Shown here one piece after another: positions 54,383 through 64,000 of a stretch of DNA of 64,000 bases (within the stretch, counting starts at the first letter, position 1; every line of letters begins with the position of its first letter). The notes under the pieces were generated by a model, which saw only the letters and a program-made list of their open reading frames with translations, was not told the DNA's origin and made no database searches. The translations under genes were made by a program, and so were the position numbers. The stretch is from Candidatus Altimarinota bacterium. Lineage in GTDB: Bacteria > Patescibacteriota > Gracilibacteria > BD1-5 > UBA2023. Location: assembly GCA_028689205.1 (NCBI GenBank), contig JAQTWP010000006.1, positions 27,937 through 91,936 of the forward strand, given 5' to 3'.

Positions 54383-55618
54383 ATGTTAAATAAATCTAAT
54401 AAGTGGATTGAACTTATAAAAGATAAAATCAATAAATCTGGCTTGAATTCTACTGAAAAAGCGTATTTTGAAAGAATACTGAGAGTTCTTAATATGCCAG
54501 ACCTTACAAAATCGTCTTGAAATCCAGTAAATATGGTAGTAGATAGTTTAATAAATTCAGAATTTTACAAATGATTCGAACATGTATATTCTCCAGAAAT
54601 CGTATCAGAATATGAAACATTTGATTTATTTTATTTCCCCCTAAATCATGTCGCCAGAAGACCAAGTGATAGTTATTTTTTAGACAAAAAAATCTGAGAT
54701 ACAAGAAATAGTATGTTGCTAAGACCTCATACAACTGTAATTTGGTTCCATTATCTCATTAATTGATGATGACTCCAAAAATTAAATGAAAATTGAGAAA
54801 TAAAAATTCTTTCATCTTGAAAAACATATAGAGTAGATGAGTTAGATAAGACTCATCATGAATGTTTTCACCAGATTGATTGACTTAAAATCATAGAAAA
54901 ATCCAAAGAAATTATAAATCAAGAAACTCTGAAAGATATTCTGAGAAACACTATAAAAATCCTTTTTGGAGAAAATATAGAATATAGATTCAATGTCGAT
55001 AGCTTTCCTTATACGACTGATAGCCTGGAAGTTGAAGTAATGTTTAGATGAAAACGGCTCGAAGTACTAGGTGCTTGAGTTGTAAAATGAGATGTACTGG
55101 AAAAATTATGAGTTGATAGTAATAAGTATAATTGATGGGCATTTTGATTCTGAATAGAAAGACTCGCTATGGCACTTAAGCAAATTCCAGATATAAGGAT
55201 ATTCTGGAGTGAAGACCCTAGAATTACAAAACAATGGTGAAATTTAGAGTCATATAAAGAAGTAAGTAATTATCCTCCTGTATATAAGGATATTTCTATG
55301 ATAGTTCCAAAGCAGAAGTTTCAGAAAGATTTGGAAGAAGAGAAAAAATCATGAGAACTAGAATTAACAAAAAAAACTGAATCTGATTTTTTTGCCATAA
55401 CTTGAGCAATAAGAGATGTTTCTTGAAACCTTATTGAAGAGGTAAAAATTATAGACATATATGAAAACGACGAAAAATTTTCGCCAGAATATAAATCTCT
55501 AAGTATAAAAATAACTTTTAGATCAATAGAAAGAACTCTGACTAATGAAGAGATAAATAAAATTTATTTTGAAATAAGAGAAAACTTAGAAAATGAGCTA
55601 GGTTACAAATTAAGATAA
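54383..55618 (+). CDS. Single-chain phenylalanyl-tRNA synthetase, mitochondrial type, with FDX-ACB domain
   Basis: The 411-residue class II synthetase has motif 2 in THHECFHQIDGLK (residues 157-169), the Phe-specific LEVLGAGVV (227-234), motif 3 in WAFGFGIERLAMAL (252-265) and DIRIFWSEDPR (270-280). From residue 297 (YPPVYKDISMIVP) to the end (FRSIERTLTNEE, IREN) it has a ferredoxin-fold anticodon-binding (FDX-ACB) domain. This is the layout of the monomeric mitochondrial enzyme, not of bacterial alpha2-beta2 PheRS, and no pheT follows. TGA glycines occur in conserved places. A Phe leader peptide and attenuator precede it. Confidence 0.9.
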
Positions 55619-55812
55619 TTTCTTTGTTTTTTCAGTATTTTTCTTTTTGATTATAGATATAAGTATAATTGTTTAATTTTTATAAAATATTATAGATACA
55701 ATAATAATGCCCTGGCTTCTTGTAAAAGAGAATGAAATAATTATACTTTGAAAAAAATAAGAGTCTGCTTATGAAAAAATTAAAGAATTTTATAACCTAA
55801 TTAAAAATTATT

Positions 55813-56967
55813 ATGACACTCCCTAATTATGATTGAAAAAATACAGTGAATCTAATCTCATCAATACAGTGATATTGTTGAGTAAAACAAACTTATAAAG
55901 AACTTGATTTATTAAAATCAGAAGAATTAAATAAATATGATAATGTAGTATTATTTTTAGTTGATTGATTGGGTTATAATTGGTTACAAAAATATGCACC
56001 CGGTTCTTTTTTAAGTAAAAATATAGTTTGAGATATAACTTCAGTTTTCCCCTCTACTACTTCAACTGCAGTAACTACTTTTTCTACTTGATATACTGCT
56101 TCTGAACACGCTATAATGTGACGGAATATGTTTGTAAAAGAAGCTTCTTCTATAATTCAAATTCTTCCTTGGAGAAATAAAATATTAAAAAATAACTTAT
56201 GAGATAAATTAAAAATCGAAGATATTACAGTTGAATGAAATTTTTTTGAAAAATCAGATAAAGAAATTTTTATTGTGACTAGTGAATTATTCAAAGAAAA
56301 AAGTAACTATAATAATTTTTATAACAAAAATTCAAAAGTCCTTTATTATAATACTCTGAATTCCTTTTTTGATGAAACTTGCAATGCCGTAACAATGAAC
56401 AAAAAAAAGAAATACATTTATTCATATTGGTGAGATTTTGACTGATATTGTCATGACTTTTGAATTGATTCAAAAGAAGCTATCGATCATTTTGTAGATC
56501 TTGATTATCAATTCCAAAAACTATATAAAAAACTTGAATGAACTAATACTTTACTTATAGTTACAGCAGATCATTGACAAATAAATACAGAAGAATCCAA
56601 AAAACTGGATTTATTAAAATTATTCCCAGAACTAGATGATATGCTTGTTGTCCCTATGGCATGAGAAGAAAGATTTCAATACTGTTATATTAAAGATTGA
56701 TATAAAGATAAATTTAAAAATTATATTAAAAGTAATTTAAGTGAATATATTGAAATTTTTTCTAGAGATGAAGTTCTAGAAATGAAATTATTTTGATATT
56801 GAAATAATAATAAATTCTTAGAAAGAATTTGAGATTTTTTATTAATAGCAAAAGATAATTACACTCTTTTTTATAATACACTTTGAGAAAAATTAAAAGA
56901 AGATATATGATTCCATTGATGACTTAATGACTGGGAAATTAAAGTTCCTGTTATTTGTATAAGATAA
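55813..56967 (+). CDS. Alkaline-phosphatase-superfamily phosphodiesterase
   Basis: The 384-residue protein matches the type I phosphodiesterase/nucleotide pyrophosphatase group: metal site VVLFLVDGLGYNWL, nucleophile Thr in SVFPSTTSTAVTTFSTGYTA, DFDGYCHDFG and VTADHGQ. No signal peptide is visible, so it may be cytoplasmic or exported by another route. Substrate unknown. It stands 194 bp after the PheRS gene; the gap holds only a 17-codon frame and no clear signal. Confidence 0.88.
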
Positions 56968-56986
56968 AACTAATTTTTTATAACCC

Positions 56987-57016
56987 AAAACAGCCTATAT
57001 TCCTAGAGGCTGTTTT
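56987..57016. terminator. Bidirectional terminator
   Basis: AAAACAGCCT and AGGCTGTTTT form a perfect 10-bp stem; it serves the convergent genes at 55813 and 57031. Confidence 0.8.
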
Positions 57017-57030
57017 AACTTAAAATTTAT

Positions 57031-58686
57031 TTAATTTGCTTGCTTACTTAGCCTATCTCTTACTCCCTGAAGTCTAAGAACTCAGTTATCAATAATTTTA
57101 GGTTCATCCGAGAATTTTGATAAAATAACTTCTTTTGATGTTTTTCCTGATAAATCAGACATTAATCAATTTTCAGGATTGAAATTAAGTCATGTAATTT
57201 TTTGTAATCATTTAACTAGTAATTCTTTTTCTGCAATTCAAAAACCTTTTTCTAATCAGAAATCTCATTTTTTACCTGGATTGATTCTATCAAAATTTAG
57301 TTCGAATTCTACAAGCATCTTGTCTACGAAATTTTTTCAAAAAGCTGTTATTCAGGTATTTGATAAAAATTCTATTAATTTAGTATTATTTTCTATTAGT
57401 TTGTTTTGAATTTTTTCTTTGTCTTGTCAGATTGTGTTGTTAGATTCTAAAATTTTTAATTTTGAGTTTAATTCTTTTTGTTCTGATTCTAATCAATTTT
57501 TTAAGTTTTGTACTTTTTGTTTGTCTTCTTCGCTTAAGTCTGGGTTTCGCTTGACTAATTCTTCTAATTTGCTCTGTTTATCTTTATTGACTATTATATC
57601 TGTCTTGACTCAATTTATCTTGGATTCAAATGTATCTTGTGGCAAAAATATTGGAACTTCGCGGGAATAATTTCAATCTGGAGAGACAAGTGATCTTTTT
57701 ACATCTCAATTCCTTTCTACTTTTATTTCTTGTTTGATTCAAAATGCATCTGGCAGAGTTATATATTTTCAATTTTCTTTTTTTGTTGGATCAAGATTGA
57801 GTCACATATTCTCTACTTGAGAACTGCTATTGTCTCTAGGATTTTTGATTGTTTTGTCAGATGGTTTTATGGAATTGATTTCATTTATAAAACCCGCAAC
57901 CTTGTCTTGAGAAATAAGTCAAGAATCAGAGAGTTTTACAAGTAAATTCTTTGCTTCATTCTGAGCTGACTTGAATTCTTCTGGATTTTTGGATTCTTTG
58001 ATTAATGTGACAATATCGGCAAATATATTATCAATATTGTTCTTTAATATCTCTTGTTTTTTTGCGTTTTGTTCTTCTGGAGTTCAGTCCTTTACTCAGG
58101 CAAAATATTTTTCATATACAGAAGAAAATTTTCATTTTTCTAATAATGATAATACATCAACTGTTTTCTTATCTACATCAACTGTTTTCTTATCTACATC
58201 AACTGTTTTCTTATCTACATCAACTGTTTTCTTATCTACATCAACTGTTTTCTTATCTACATCAAGCTTTATTAATAATCCAGGGTTTTTTTCAATAATT
58301 TCTTCAATACTATCACTTTCTAAATCTCAAATAAATTTATCTAGTTGATCTTTTTTAAGTGTTTTTGCATTACTAAAAATTGAATAAATTTTTTTTTGGT
58401 TTTCTTGACTTGTACTAGCAATTTCTCATAAAATCTTATCTAGATTATCAAGATTTTTAAAAATTGGATTTGCTGATATTTTTTTTGAAAAATCCAAAAA
58501 CACTTTTAATTTATCAAGACTCATCTTAGCATCTTCTTTGATATCATTTTTTTCCATTTCATAAGACTTTTCAAGATTTGCAAGTTCTTGAGAATCTATT
58601 TTTCAATCTGCTTTTGCTTGCTCAAAAGTGATAATTGATTTTGGCTTGGTCGAATGACCCTTGTTACTTTCTACTGTTTCTCACAT
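57031..58686 (-). CDS. Unknown 551-residue protein with five DVDKKTV repeats
   Basis: The product MGETVESNKGHSTKPKSII... is hydrophilic and mostly helical, with Lys/Asp/Glu coiled-coil-like regions and no signal or membrane helix. Around residues 140-180 it has five tandem copies of the heptapeptide DVDKKTV, encoded by perfect 21-bp repeats. No domain is recognised. It follows the gene at 58708, which has a similar repeat, by 21 bp and is likely co-transcribed. Confidence 0.75.
58153..58257. repeat. Five perfect 21-bp tandem repeats
   Basis: The unit on the plus strand is ACATCAACTGTTTTCTTATC plus T, repeated five times with a partial sixth, coding (VDKKTVD)n on the minus strand. Confidence 0.95.
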
Positions 58687-58707
58687 TTTTTATTTTTATT
58701 ACTTTTT

Positions 58708-59436
58708 TTATTTTAATAATTCATTTAATTCTTTTAATGTTTTCAATAACTTATCAAGGTCTGAACTTTTCTTATCAAGGTCTGAACTTTTCTTATCAAG
58801 GTCTGAACTTTTCTTATCAAGGTCTGAACTTTTCTTATCAAGGTCTGAACTTTGTTTCATTTTAAATTCTTTCCGAGTTTCAAAGAAATCTTTTGCTTGT
58901 TTTATTGCTTTATCACTTACTAAGTCTGGTAATTTTGATTTTATTGTATTTAAAGCATATTCTGATGAACTAGTATCAATATCTTCAATTTTTCATTCAA
59001 AAAAAAGTACATATTGGTTGTATCAATATATATAATCAATTGCGGATTTTGTAATTTTTTCAATATCTTTATTTTGTAATCAGGCTTCTTTTGCTTTATT
59101 AAAGACATTTAAAACCCAATTTTTTTGTTCTTCTGGAAATTCATTAAATTGTTTTTTCCGTACATTAGGTATTTTAAAACCTTCAAATGGATTTTCTGGA
59201 GATACTGGGAAATTATCTCTAGCTGATGCTATGGTCTTGAATTTTTCTAATTCTACTTGTGTTTTATGAGTAGCAACTTTCTCACTTGCATCTTTTTTTG
59301 TTCAAGCTATTTGTTCTCCAATGTTTATAACTCCAGATAATTCTTTTGGAGATTCTTTTTGCGAAATTGGATTATCAAGCTTAGATAGAAATTCTTCTGA
59401 TGGAGATAGTCTTGAATTTTGAGAGTTATTTGCCAT
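58708..59436 (-). CDS. Unknown 242-residue protein with C-terminal SDLDKKS repeats
   Basis: The product MANNSQNSRLSPSEEFLSK... has a globular-looking middle (PFEGFKIPNVRKKQFNEFPE, IDYIYGYNQYVLFFEG) and ends with tandem SDLDKKS heptapeptides followed by LLKTLKELNELLK. No family is recognised. It is the first gene of a two-gene unit with 57031-58686; the two proteins carry related D-x-D-K-K heptads, so they may interact. Confidence 0.75.
58755..58856. repeat. Tandem 21-bp repeats (about five copies)
   Basis: The unit on the plus strand is TTATCAAGGTCTGAACTTTT plus C, coding (SDLDKKS)n on the minus strand. Its sequence differs from the 58153 repeat, but the length and the D-x-D-K-K product are the same. 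Confidence 0.95.
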
Positions 59437-59520
59437 AATTCCTAGATTTTAATTATATTGCATTAAGCTTAACATATTTTACTTTTTAAGTCAAAAAAAG
59501 GATTATTATTTTTATTAAGT

Positions 59521-59553
59521 AAAAAAAAGGCTCCGAGCGGAGCCTTTTTTTTT
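59521..59553 (-). terminator. Strong terminator after the gene at 59572
   Basis: AAAAAAGGCTCCG and CGGAGCCTTTTTT around AG, a GC-rich stem with T-run, 19 bp past the minus-strand stop. Confidence 0.9.
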
Positions 59554-59571
59554 GAGTTATGAAAAAACTAT

Positions 59572-60123
59572 TTATTCTGTGACTATAGAGTCTTCATGCC
59601 TTACAATAATACATCCGCCATTGTTTTGTGACATCAAAAACAAGTCAATACCACCCCTTGTAAGGTATGTTACACCAGCAAAAGGAGTCCCTTGTAAAAT
59701 CCAATCTGGGTAAATATCTTCCCTTGCCGACTGACAATTCGTGTCCAATGTAAGTATCTGATTAGTTATAACATCACATCCGCCATTTTTATTAGGAATG
59801 ACACTATATGTTACATAACCATTGCTATCGGAAAAACTTTTTATTGCCTGAACATTGAATGAGTGATTATTTATTTCAGACTTATTCCATGACATATAAG
59901 CACTGTACGTAGAATCACCCAATATAACATCATTCGCTTTTTTTACAACATTTTGACAGGATGTGAATCCATTCAATCTTGCAACTCTCTCTGGACCAGA
60001 TTCATTTACCTGTTCTGGTTCCTGCTTTGGAACTTTAACATTACTAGTAGCAGCAAAAGAAAAATCACCTGCAACTGCGACGGAAAAAATGGCCAATACC
60101 AATAAAATAACTGTTCTTTTCAT
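59572..60123 (-). CDS. Secreted unknown protein, 183 residues, standard-code gene
   Basis: Preceded by a strong SD (AAAGGGAGGTAGTT), the protein starts with a signal peptide (MKRTVILLVLAIFSVAVAGD, ending near SFA|AT) and has five Cys (SCQNVV, GGCDVI, DTNCQS, GGCIIV). All of its glycines are GGN and none TGA, and its GC is higher than that of its neighbours. A TTGACA/TATAAA promoter lies upstream at about 60175-60205. It ends in TAA. No family is recognised. It looks like a transferred gene. Confidence 0.75.
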   Translation of the reverse strand: MKRTVILLVLAIFSVAVAGDFSFAATSNVKVPKQEPEQVNESGPERVARLNGFTSCQNVVKKANDVILGDSTYSAYMSWNKSEINNHSFNVQAIKSFSDSNGYVTYSVIPNKNGGCDVITNQILTLDTNCQSAREDIYPDWILQGTPFAGVTYLTRGGIDLFLMSQNNGGCIIVRHEDSIVTE

Positions 60124-60344
60124 AACTACCTCCCTTTTTTTGTTTATCCGCATAGCGGAATGGTTTAATTTATAAAAAAATATGCGCGTTTGTCAATATT
60201 TTTATTTAAAAAGTTAATCGCATTAATAAGAGGCGTATTAATATATAAAAGTAAATATTATTTTATATTAAGATAACTAATTCCTATTTAGCAAGGCGCA
60301 AGTTTTGTTTTTTATTAATTATTATAGTAAAATAAAAGAAAAAC

Positions 60345-61136
60345 ATGCTAAACATAAGCCAATTGGAACTGACATCTACGTATTCTGGTCGCCCAGAAAT
60401 AAACATTATCAAGGATTTTATAAATCCGAGTTTGAAGGAATTCAGGCAAAAACTTGAAGATAAATCAATTAATGTATTCACAAAAAAGGAATTAATGAGA
60501 TTCATGGTGTCTTTAGAAACCAAATCTCAATTATGAATACTACTAAATCTAACAAAGGAATTACAAGAAAAAATACTTAATAAAATATCATTAATTGATA
60601 AGCTCCCTATTTCAACTTTTGAAAAAACTATGCAATCTGAAGATTTGCTTATAGAAAGCTTTAACAAGGAAGATTATCTAACTAGATTGAACTCAGTAAA
60701 AAGCATTGAAAGGTCAGTACCTGAAGATCAATGAGATATCACTTCTAAGAAAAATGAGTATTCAATAATAGTGCGCGAAGTAAATACTGTCGGGAATGCT
60801 CTTCAAAAAATGAATGACAATTGATACAACTGTGTGTTTTTACTTGGTGAAAATAATAAATTAATCTGATTATTCTCAAAAGAAAATCTTTTTGATAAAC
60901 CACCTTTTTTCAGACTTAGAGATATAAAAGAAAGGCTAATCGTGGTTTCTGGTAACAAAGATATAACAGACGAAGATGCAATGATAACGATGAAAACTCA
61001 TTGAGTAAACGCAATTCCGATTATTGACGAGTCTTGATTTTTCTATGGAATTCTTTCTCTAAAATTCAAAGAAAAGAACGAAATTGAAAATTCTGCAGTG
61101 CTTGAACTAACAAGACTTAATCTTTCTTTAATTTAG
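60345..61136 (+). CDS. CBS-domain protein, 263 residues
   Basis: The N-terminal half is helical (ELTSTYSGRPEINIIKDFIN, LLNLTKELQEKILNKI), reminiscent of MgtE-type N domains. The C-terminal half looks like a CBS pair: FLLGENNKLIGLFSKENLF, then ITDEDAMITMKTHGVNAIPI and IDESGFFYGILSL. No membrane segments follow, so it would be a soluble sensor of nucleotides or Mg. The assignment to CBS rests on the pattern only. Confidence 0.7.
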
Positions 61137-61163
61137 AAGAACGATCTAAAAAATCTGATTATA

Positions 61164-61195
61164 TAAAAAGAGTATTTAAAAAATACTCTTTTTAT
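61164..61195. terminator. Bidirectional terminator
   Basis: AAAAAGAGTATTT and AAATACTCTTTTT around AAAA, between convergent genes at 60345 and 61213. Confidence 0.85.
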
Positions 61196-61212
61196 CTTGT
61201 GATTAAAAATTC

Positions 61213-63486
61213 TTAATTAGACTTAACTAAATTCTCAAGTATACCGAATTTAAAGTTTCAACCTTTATCTAAGATTCATTTGTTCCTAGCTAATGAATCA
61301 GTTTTATTGTTATAATTTGCCTCTATAAAAATAGACTCTAATGCTTCTGGAGAGTTGGCTTTTTCAATTTTTTCTTTATCGAATATAGCTTCTCATAATA
61401 TTTTCAAAAAAATGAATTTTTCATCTCTAGAAAATCAGTTTTCGTCAGATAAATTAAATGATAATCCCTCTTTATTTGATTTGATTTTTACAGAATTTTC
61501 ATTGAATAGCTTTTCTACTAATTTTAAATCCTGTAACAAAAACCCTAGTCATAATGAATTCATATATTCTATACTGGCTCAGATGTGTGGAATTTCTTCT
61601 TTTGAATATTCATAAGTTTTGTTATATAGTTTCAATTCAAAAATTCATTCTGTTTTTTTGGTTATTGTTGCATTTGATGATAATGTTCACATAGATATTG
61701 TGTCTCAGATTTTTGCTTCTGTTAATATTTGTTCAGATTTTGCAGAATTAGTAAAAACAATTCAATTTTCTTTTAGAATTTTACTTTCATAAGTTTGTTT
61801 TGACTTATCATACAAATCTCCAAGTGATTTTCATTTGCTTTCAAAATCATTGATTTGATCTTGATTAAGATTATTCACTGCTATAACATATTGCCTTTTT
61901 TCTTCTTTTCTATTATTAGCGAATTTTTGCAAAACATTTAATAATTCTATCTCTTCACTAGATTTATCAGTTTTATTAGATAATTGAATAATTGCTTTAT
62001 TCAGTAATTCTTCGTTATTCAATAATTCATCAACGGATTGCACTCCTAGATTAAGTGATTCTAAAACTCATTTGGCTTTGGGATTGTCTTTAATGGTTAA
62101 TTTTATACCTTCGTTTTCAATACTTGGATTTAACGATTTCATAATTTCAGAATCTTTTCTTTGTGATTCCGAACTCGAAATAAAAGTTCATTGAGCATCT
62201 TTATTAACTAATGCAACTTTTCATCAGATATGCTTTTCGGCTAAATCAAGATAAGTCTGCATTCATTTTGCCAGTTTAATCAATGCTTCATTTCCTGATT
62301 CTTTTCATTGTTTAAGTAGTTCAGCAATAAAAATAGAACACTCTTGTTTATCTTTAACAAAAGTCTTGATATCAGATTTTCTTATTTTAGAACTCAGTAA
62401 TTCATATTTTTTAATAATATCTGGCTTAATTTTTCAAGTATCTGTGTCTCAAATTATAGTATCAATTTTACTAATAGATTTATCAAGTCTTTCTTTACTT
62501 ATTCTCGTATATAATTCTATAATTTTTGTTGGATCACTAATTCATAGAGTATCTTTAATAGCTTTGCATATTTGTGATACACTATTATCTGCTCTATCAG
62601 GTATTTTTTCGATTTTTTGTAAAAACTTTGTATAATTTTTGTTATCAATATTTTGAAATTCTCAATCTTTGTACAGTCTGCTGAAATTCTCATTTACATT
62701 ACGCTTTACTTCTTTTGTTTTAAATTTCATTATTTCCTTTATAGGGCCTCAAAGTTCTTTAAATTGATATCAAGTAGTAAATTTTTTATTAATATCGGTA
62801 ATATTTCTTAAATATCTATTTATAGTTTTTCATTCTCACCAATTCTCCTGAAAAATCTTTAGTATTTCTGGAGTATCATTTTTTAAGATTTTCACGAATT
62901 GTTCTAATTTATCAGGACGTCCTTCTCATTTTTCTAGCACTAAGTAAGATAGAAAGTTTGCAAACTCTTTTAAACTAGATTCATCTGATTTAATTGTAAG
63001 TTTTCAAGCTAATAAATTATTATATGCCTCAAGTCAGGCTTTCCTAAAGCTATTTATATTCTTTCAACGAATTTGATTACTAATTGAAAAATTTTCTATA
63101 TTTTGCAATTGAATATCTAATTCTACTTTTCTTATTATTGAATTATTAGGATTGAATAAATTGAGATTTTTCTGTTCTAATAAAGTCATTCCATTACTTT
63201 CTTTTATATCTAAATCACTTAATTCAAGATATTCTTTCTTCAAATTATCTAAAGCCGAGGTAGTTATTGTTATTCAAGAATATTTTGATAGATTATAAAT
63301 ATCTTCTACATCTTTATATTCCTTTAATATTTTAGGGAGTTTATCTTTTAATTTTGGATTAGTTTCATATTTTGATTTAATTAAAGATGCCTGACTCAAT
63401 AATCTTTCTGTTTCGAATTTATTATATTCCTGTTCACTTTCTCCAGATAATGGCGCTCTAGAAATAAAATTAGTTTCTTCTCACAT
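61213..63486 (-). CDS. Large unknown helical protein, 757 residues
   Basis: The product MGEETNFISRAPLSGESEQE... is hydrophilic, predicted helical over most of its length and lacks signal, membrane and cysteine motifs. It has many TGA glycines (for example GKIKPDIIKKYEL preceded by GDTDTG). A more strand-like segment with TISMGTLSSNATITKKTEG lies near residue 590. No family recognised. In style it resembles the proteins at 53578, 57031 and 58708, which together may form a lineage-specific set. Confidence 0.75.
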
Positions 63487-63561
63487 ATTTTGTATTTATA
63501 TTTACTACTTTAATAATATCATAAATCAATTTTTAAAACAAATTTTGCCCTATAAAAAGCA

Positions 63562-63592
63562 AAAATATCCAGAGTAAAATCTGGATATTTCA
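63562..63592 (-). terminator. Terminator after the partial gene at 63610
   Basis: AAATATCCAG and CTGGATATTT around an 8-nt loop, 18 bp past the stop on the minus strand. Confidence 0.75.
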
Positions 63593-63609
63593 TTTAATTA
63601 TATTTTTAA

Positions 63610-64000
63610 TTACAAATCTTCTACACTAAGAGTCGTATATCATTGTTTCAAAATATCCTGACTTCAATTATCTATCCATATTTGGCTTCCATCTTCTTTT
63701 TCTAGTCTTTTGAATAATAAAAAAATAAAAACTATAATTATGAACACTTGAAGTCAATCAAGGACACTTTTGAGTATATTGCCTGTGCTCAGATTAAAAA
63801 AAGAATTAGCAAATGATTTAATTATTACTGGATTTAAGGTTTTTAATTGATTCAAATCATCAGCTCACAGACTATTTATTTGTCAGCTAAATAAAGAAAA
63901 TACAATTCATATAATCCAAAAAATAATTCAAGTTAAAATATATATTAATAAAAAATTACCGAATATTCTCAACCAATTGTTTTTTGTTAGTTTAATTGAC
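63610..64000 (-). CDS. Partial membrane protein
   Basis: The gene runs off the right edge; 130 C-terminal residues are seen. Two membrane helices are clear (NFLLIYILTGIIFWIIGIVF and VFIIIVFIFLLF) with an 80-residue hydrophilic part between and after them, ending SVEDL. It has TGA glycines. No family recognised from this part. Confidence 0.7.

Noticed and set aside
55707..55760. A 17-codon frame (MPWLLVKENEIIILGKK) between PheRS and the phosphodiesterase
   Set aside because: It has no ribosome site, no terminator and no amino-acid bias, so it does not qualify as a leader peptide or gene.
58153..58856. Tandem repeats considered as a CRISPR array
   Set aside because: The 21-bp units are directly adjacent with no spacers and are in frame within coding sequence.

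Overview
This window comes from a Candidate Phyla Radiation bacterium of the Gracilibacteria/Absconditabacteria (SR1) type that reads UGA as glycine (NCBI code 25). The proof is in the conserved genes. In-frame TGA falls at invariant glycines: three in the thymidylate kinase P-loop, one in the CRGPH motif of ThrRS, and one near the C-terminus of EF-Tu. Native genes end only in TAA or TAG. The DNA is AT-rich, most native genes show no clear Shine-Dalgarno sequence, and the 16S 3' end carries a deviating anti-SD. All coordinates below were re-read with TGA as Gly, so most proteins are far longer than a standard-code ORF scan suggests.

Layout. 0.1-6.6 kb: a DEDDh exonuclease and a tandem array of four prepilin-like proteins with near-identical N-termini and swapped C-terminal domains (one FISUMP-like, three LamG). 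6.6-10.9 kb: anaerobic ribonucleotide reductase, with NrdG, a NrdD whose glycyl-radical domain is a separate small gene, and a pair of NrdR boxes. 11-24 kb: rlmH, a YebC-family regulator, several unknown proteins, superoxide dismutase, a DsbA-like lipoprotein with VKOR, thrS behind a Thr-rich leader peptide and attenuator, tmk, a prepilin with NHL repeats, and a VirB2-like membrane protein. 23.6-37.4 kb: a largely translational block on the minus strand (khpA, rpsP, rpmB, rpsJ, tuf, rpmA, rpsG, rpsL, rpsI, rplM, rplQ, rpoA, rpsD, rpsK, rpsM, rpmJ, infA, infB) with three tRNAs and ftsX. 37.6-41.4 kb: an ECF-type sigma factor, a membrane anti-sigma candidate and a VIT/vWA surface protein. 41.5-42.8 kb: a candidate diversity-generating retroelement target plus a degenerate Avd-like frame, with no reverse transcriptase in the window. 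43-49.5 kb: an rRNA operon (16S-23S-5S) with tRNAs for Arg, Val, Val, Ile/Met, Ser and Ser. 49.7-64 kb: an accessory region with a subtilase lipoprotein, TPR and coiled-coil proteins, a second aminoacyl-tRNA synthetase behind a Phe-rich leader peptide and attenuator (a single-chain PheRS of mitochondrial type), a phosphodiesterase, and large unknown proteins, two of which carry 7-residue tandem repeats.

Four points stand out. (1) Both synthetase genes in the window have a leader peptide rich in the cognate amino acid, a terminator and a matching antiterminator, so ribosome-mediated attenuation may be the general way this lineage controls its synthetases. (2) PheRS is predicted to be a monomer with a fused FDX-ACB domain. 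(3) Three genes (17366-17569, 49734-51764, 59572-60123) contain no TGA-Gly and have strong Shine-Dalgarno and TTGACA promoters, so they look recently acquired from a standard-code donor; one has a C8 tract filling part of a 17-bp promoter spacer, as in phase-variable genes. (4) Dispersed imperfect palindromes occur in intergenic DNA, between the two NrdD pieces, and inside the leader of one prepilin.
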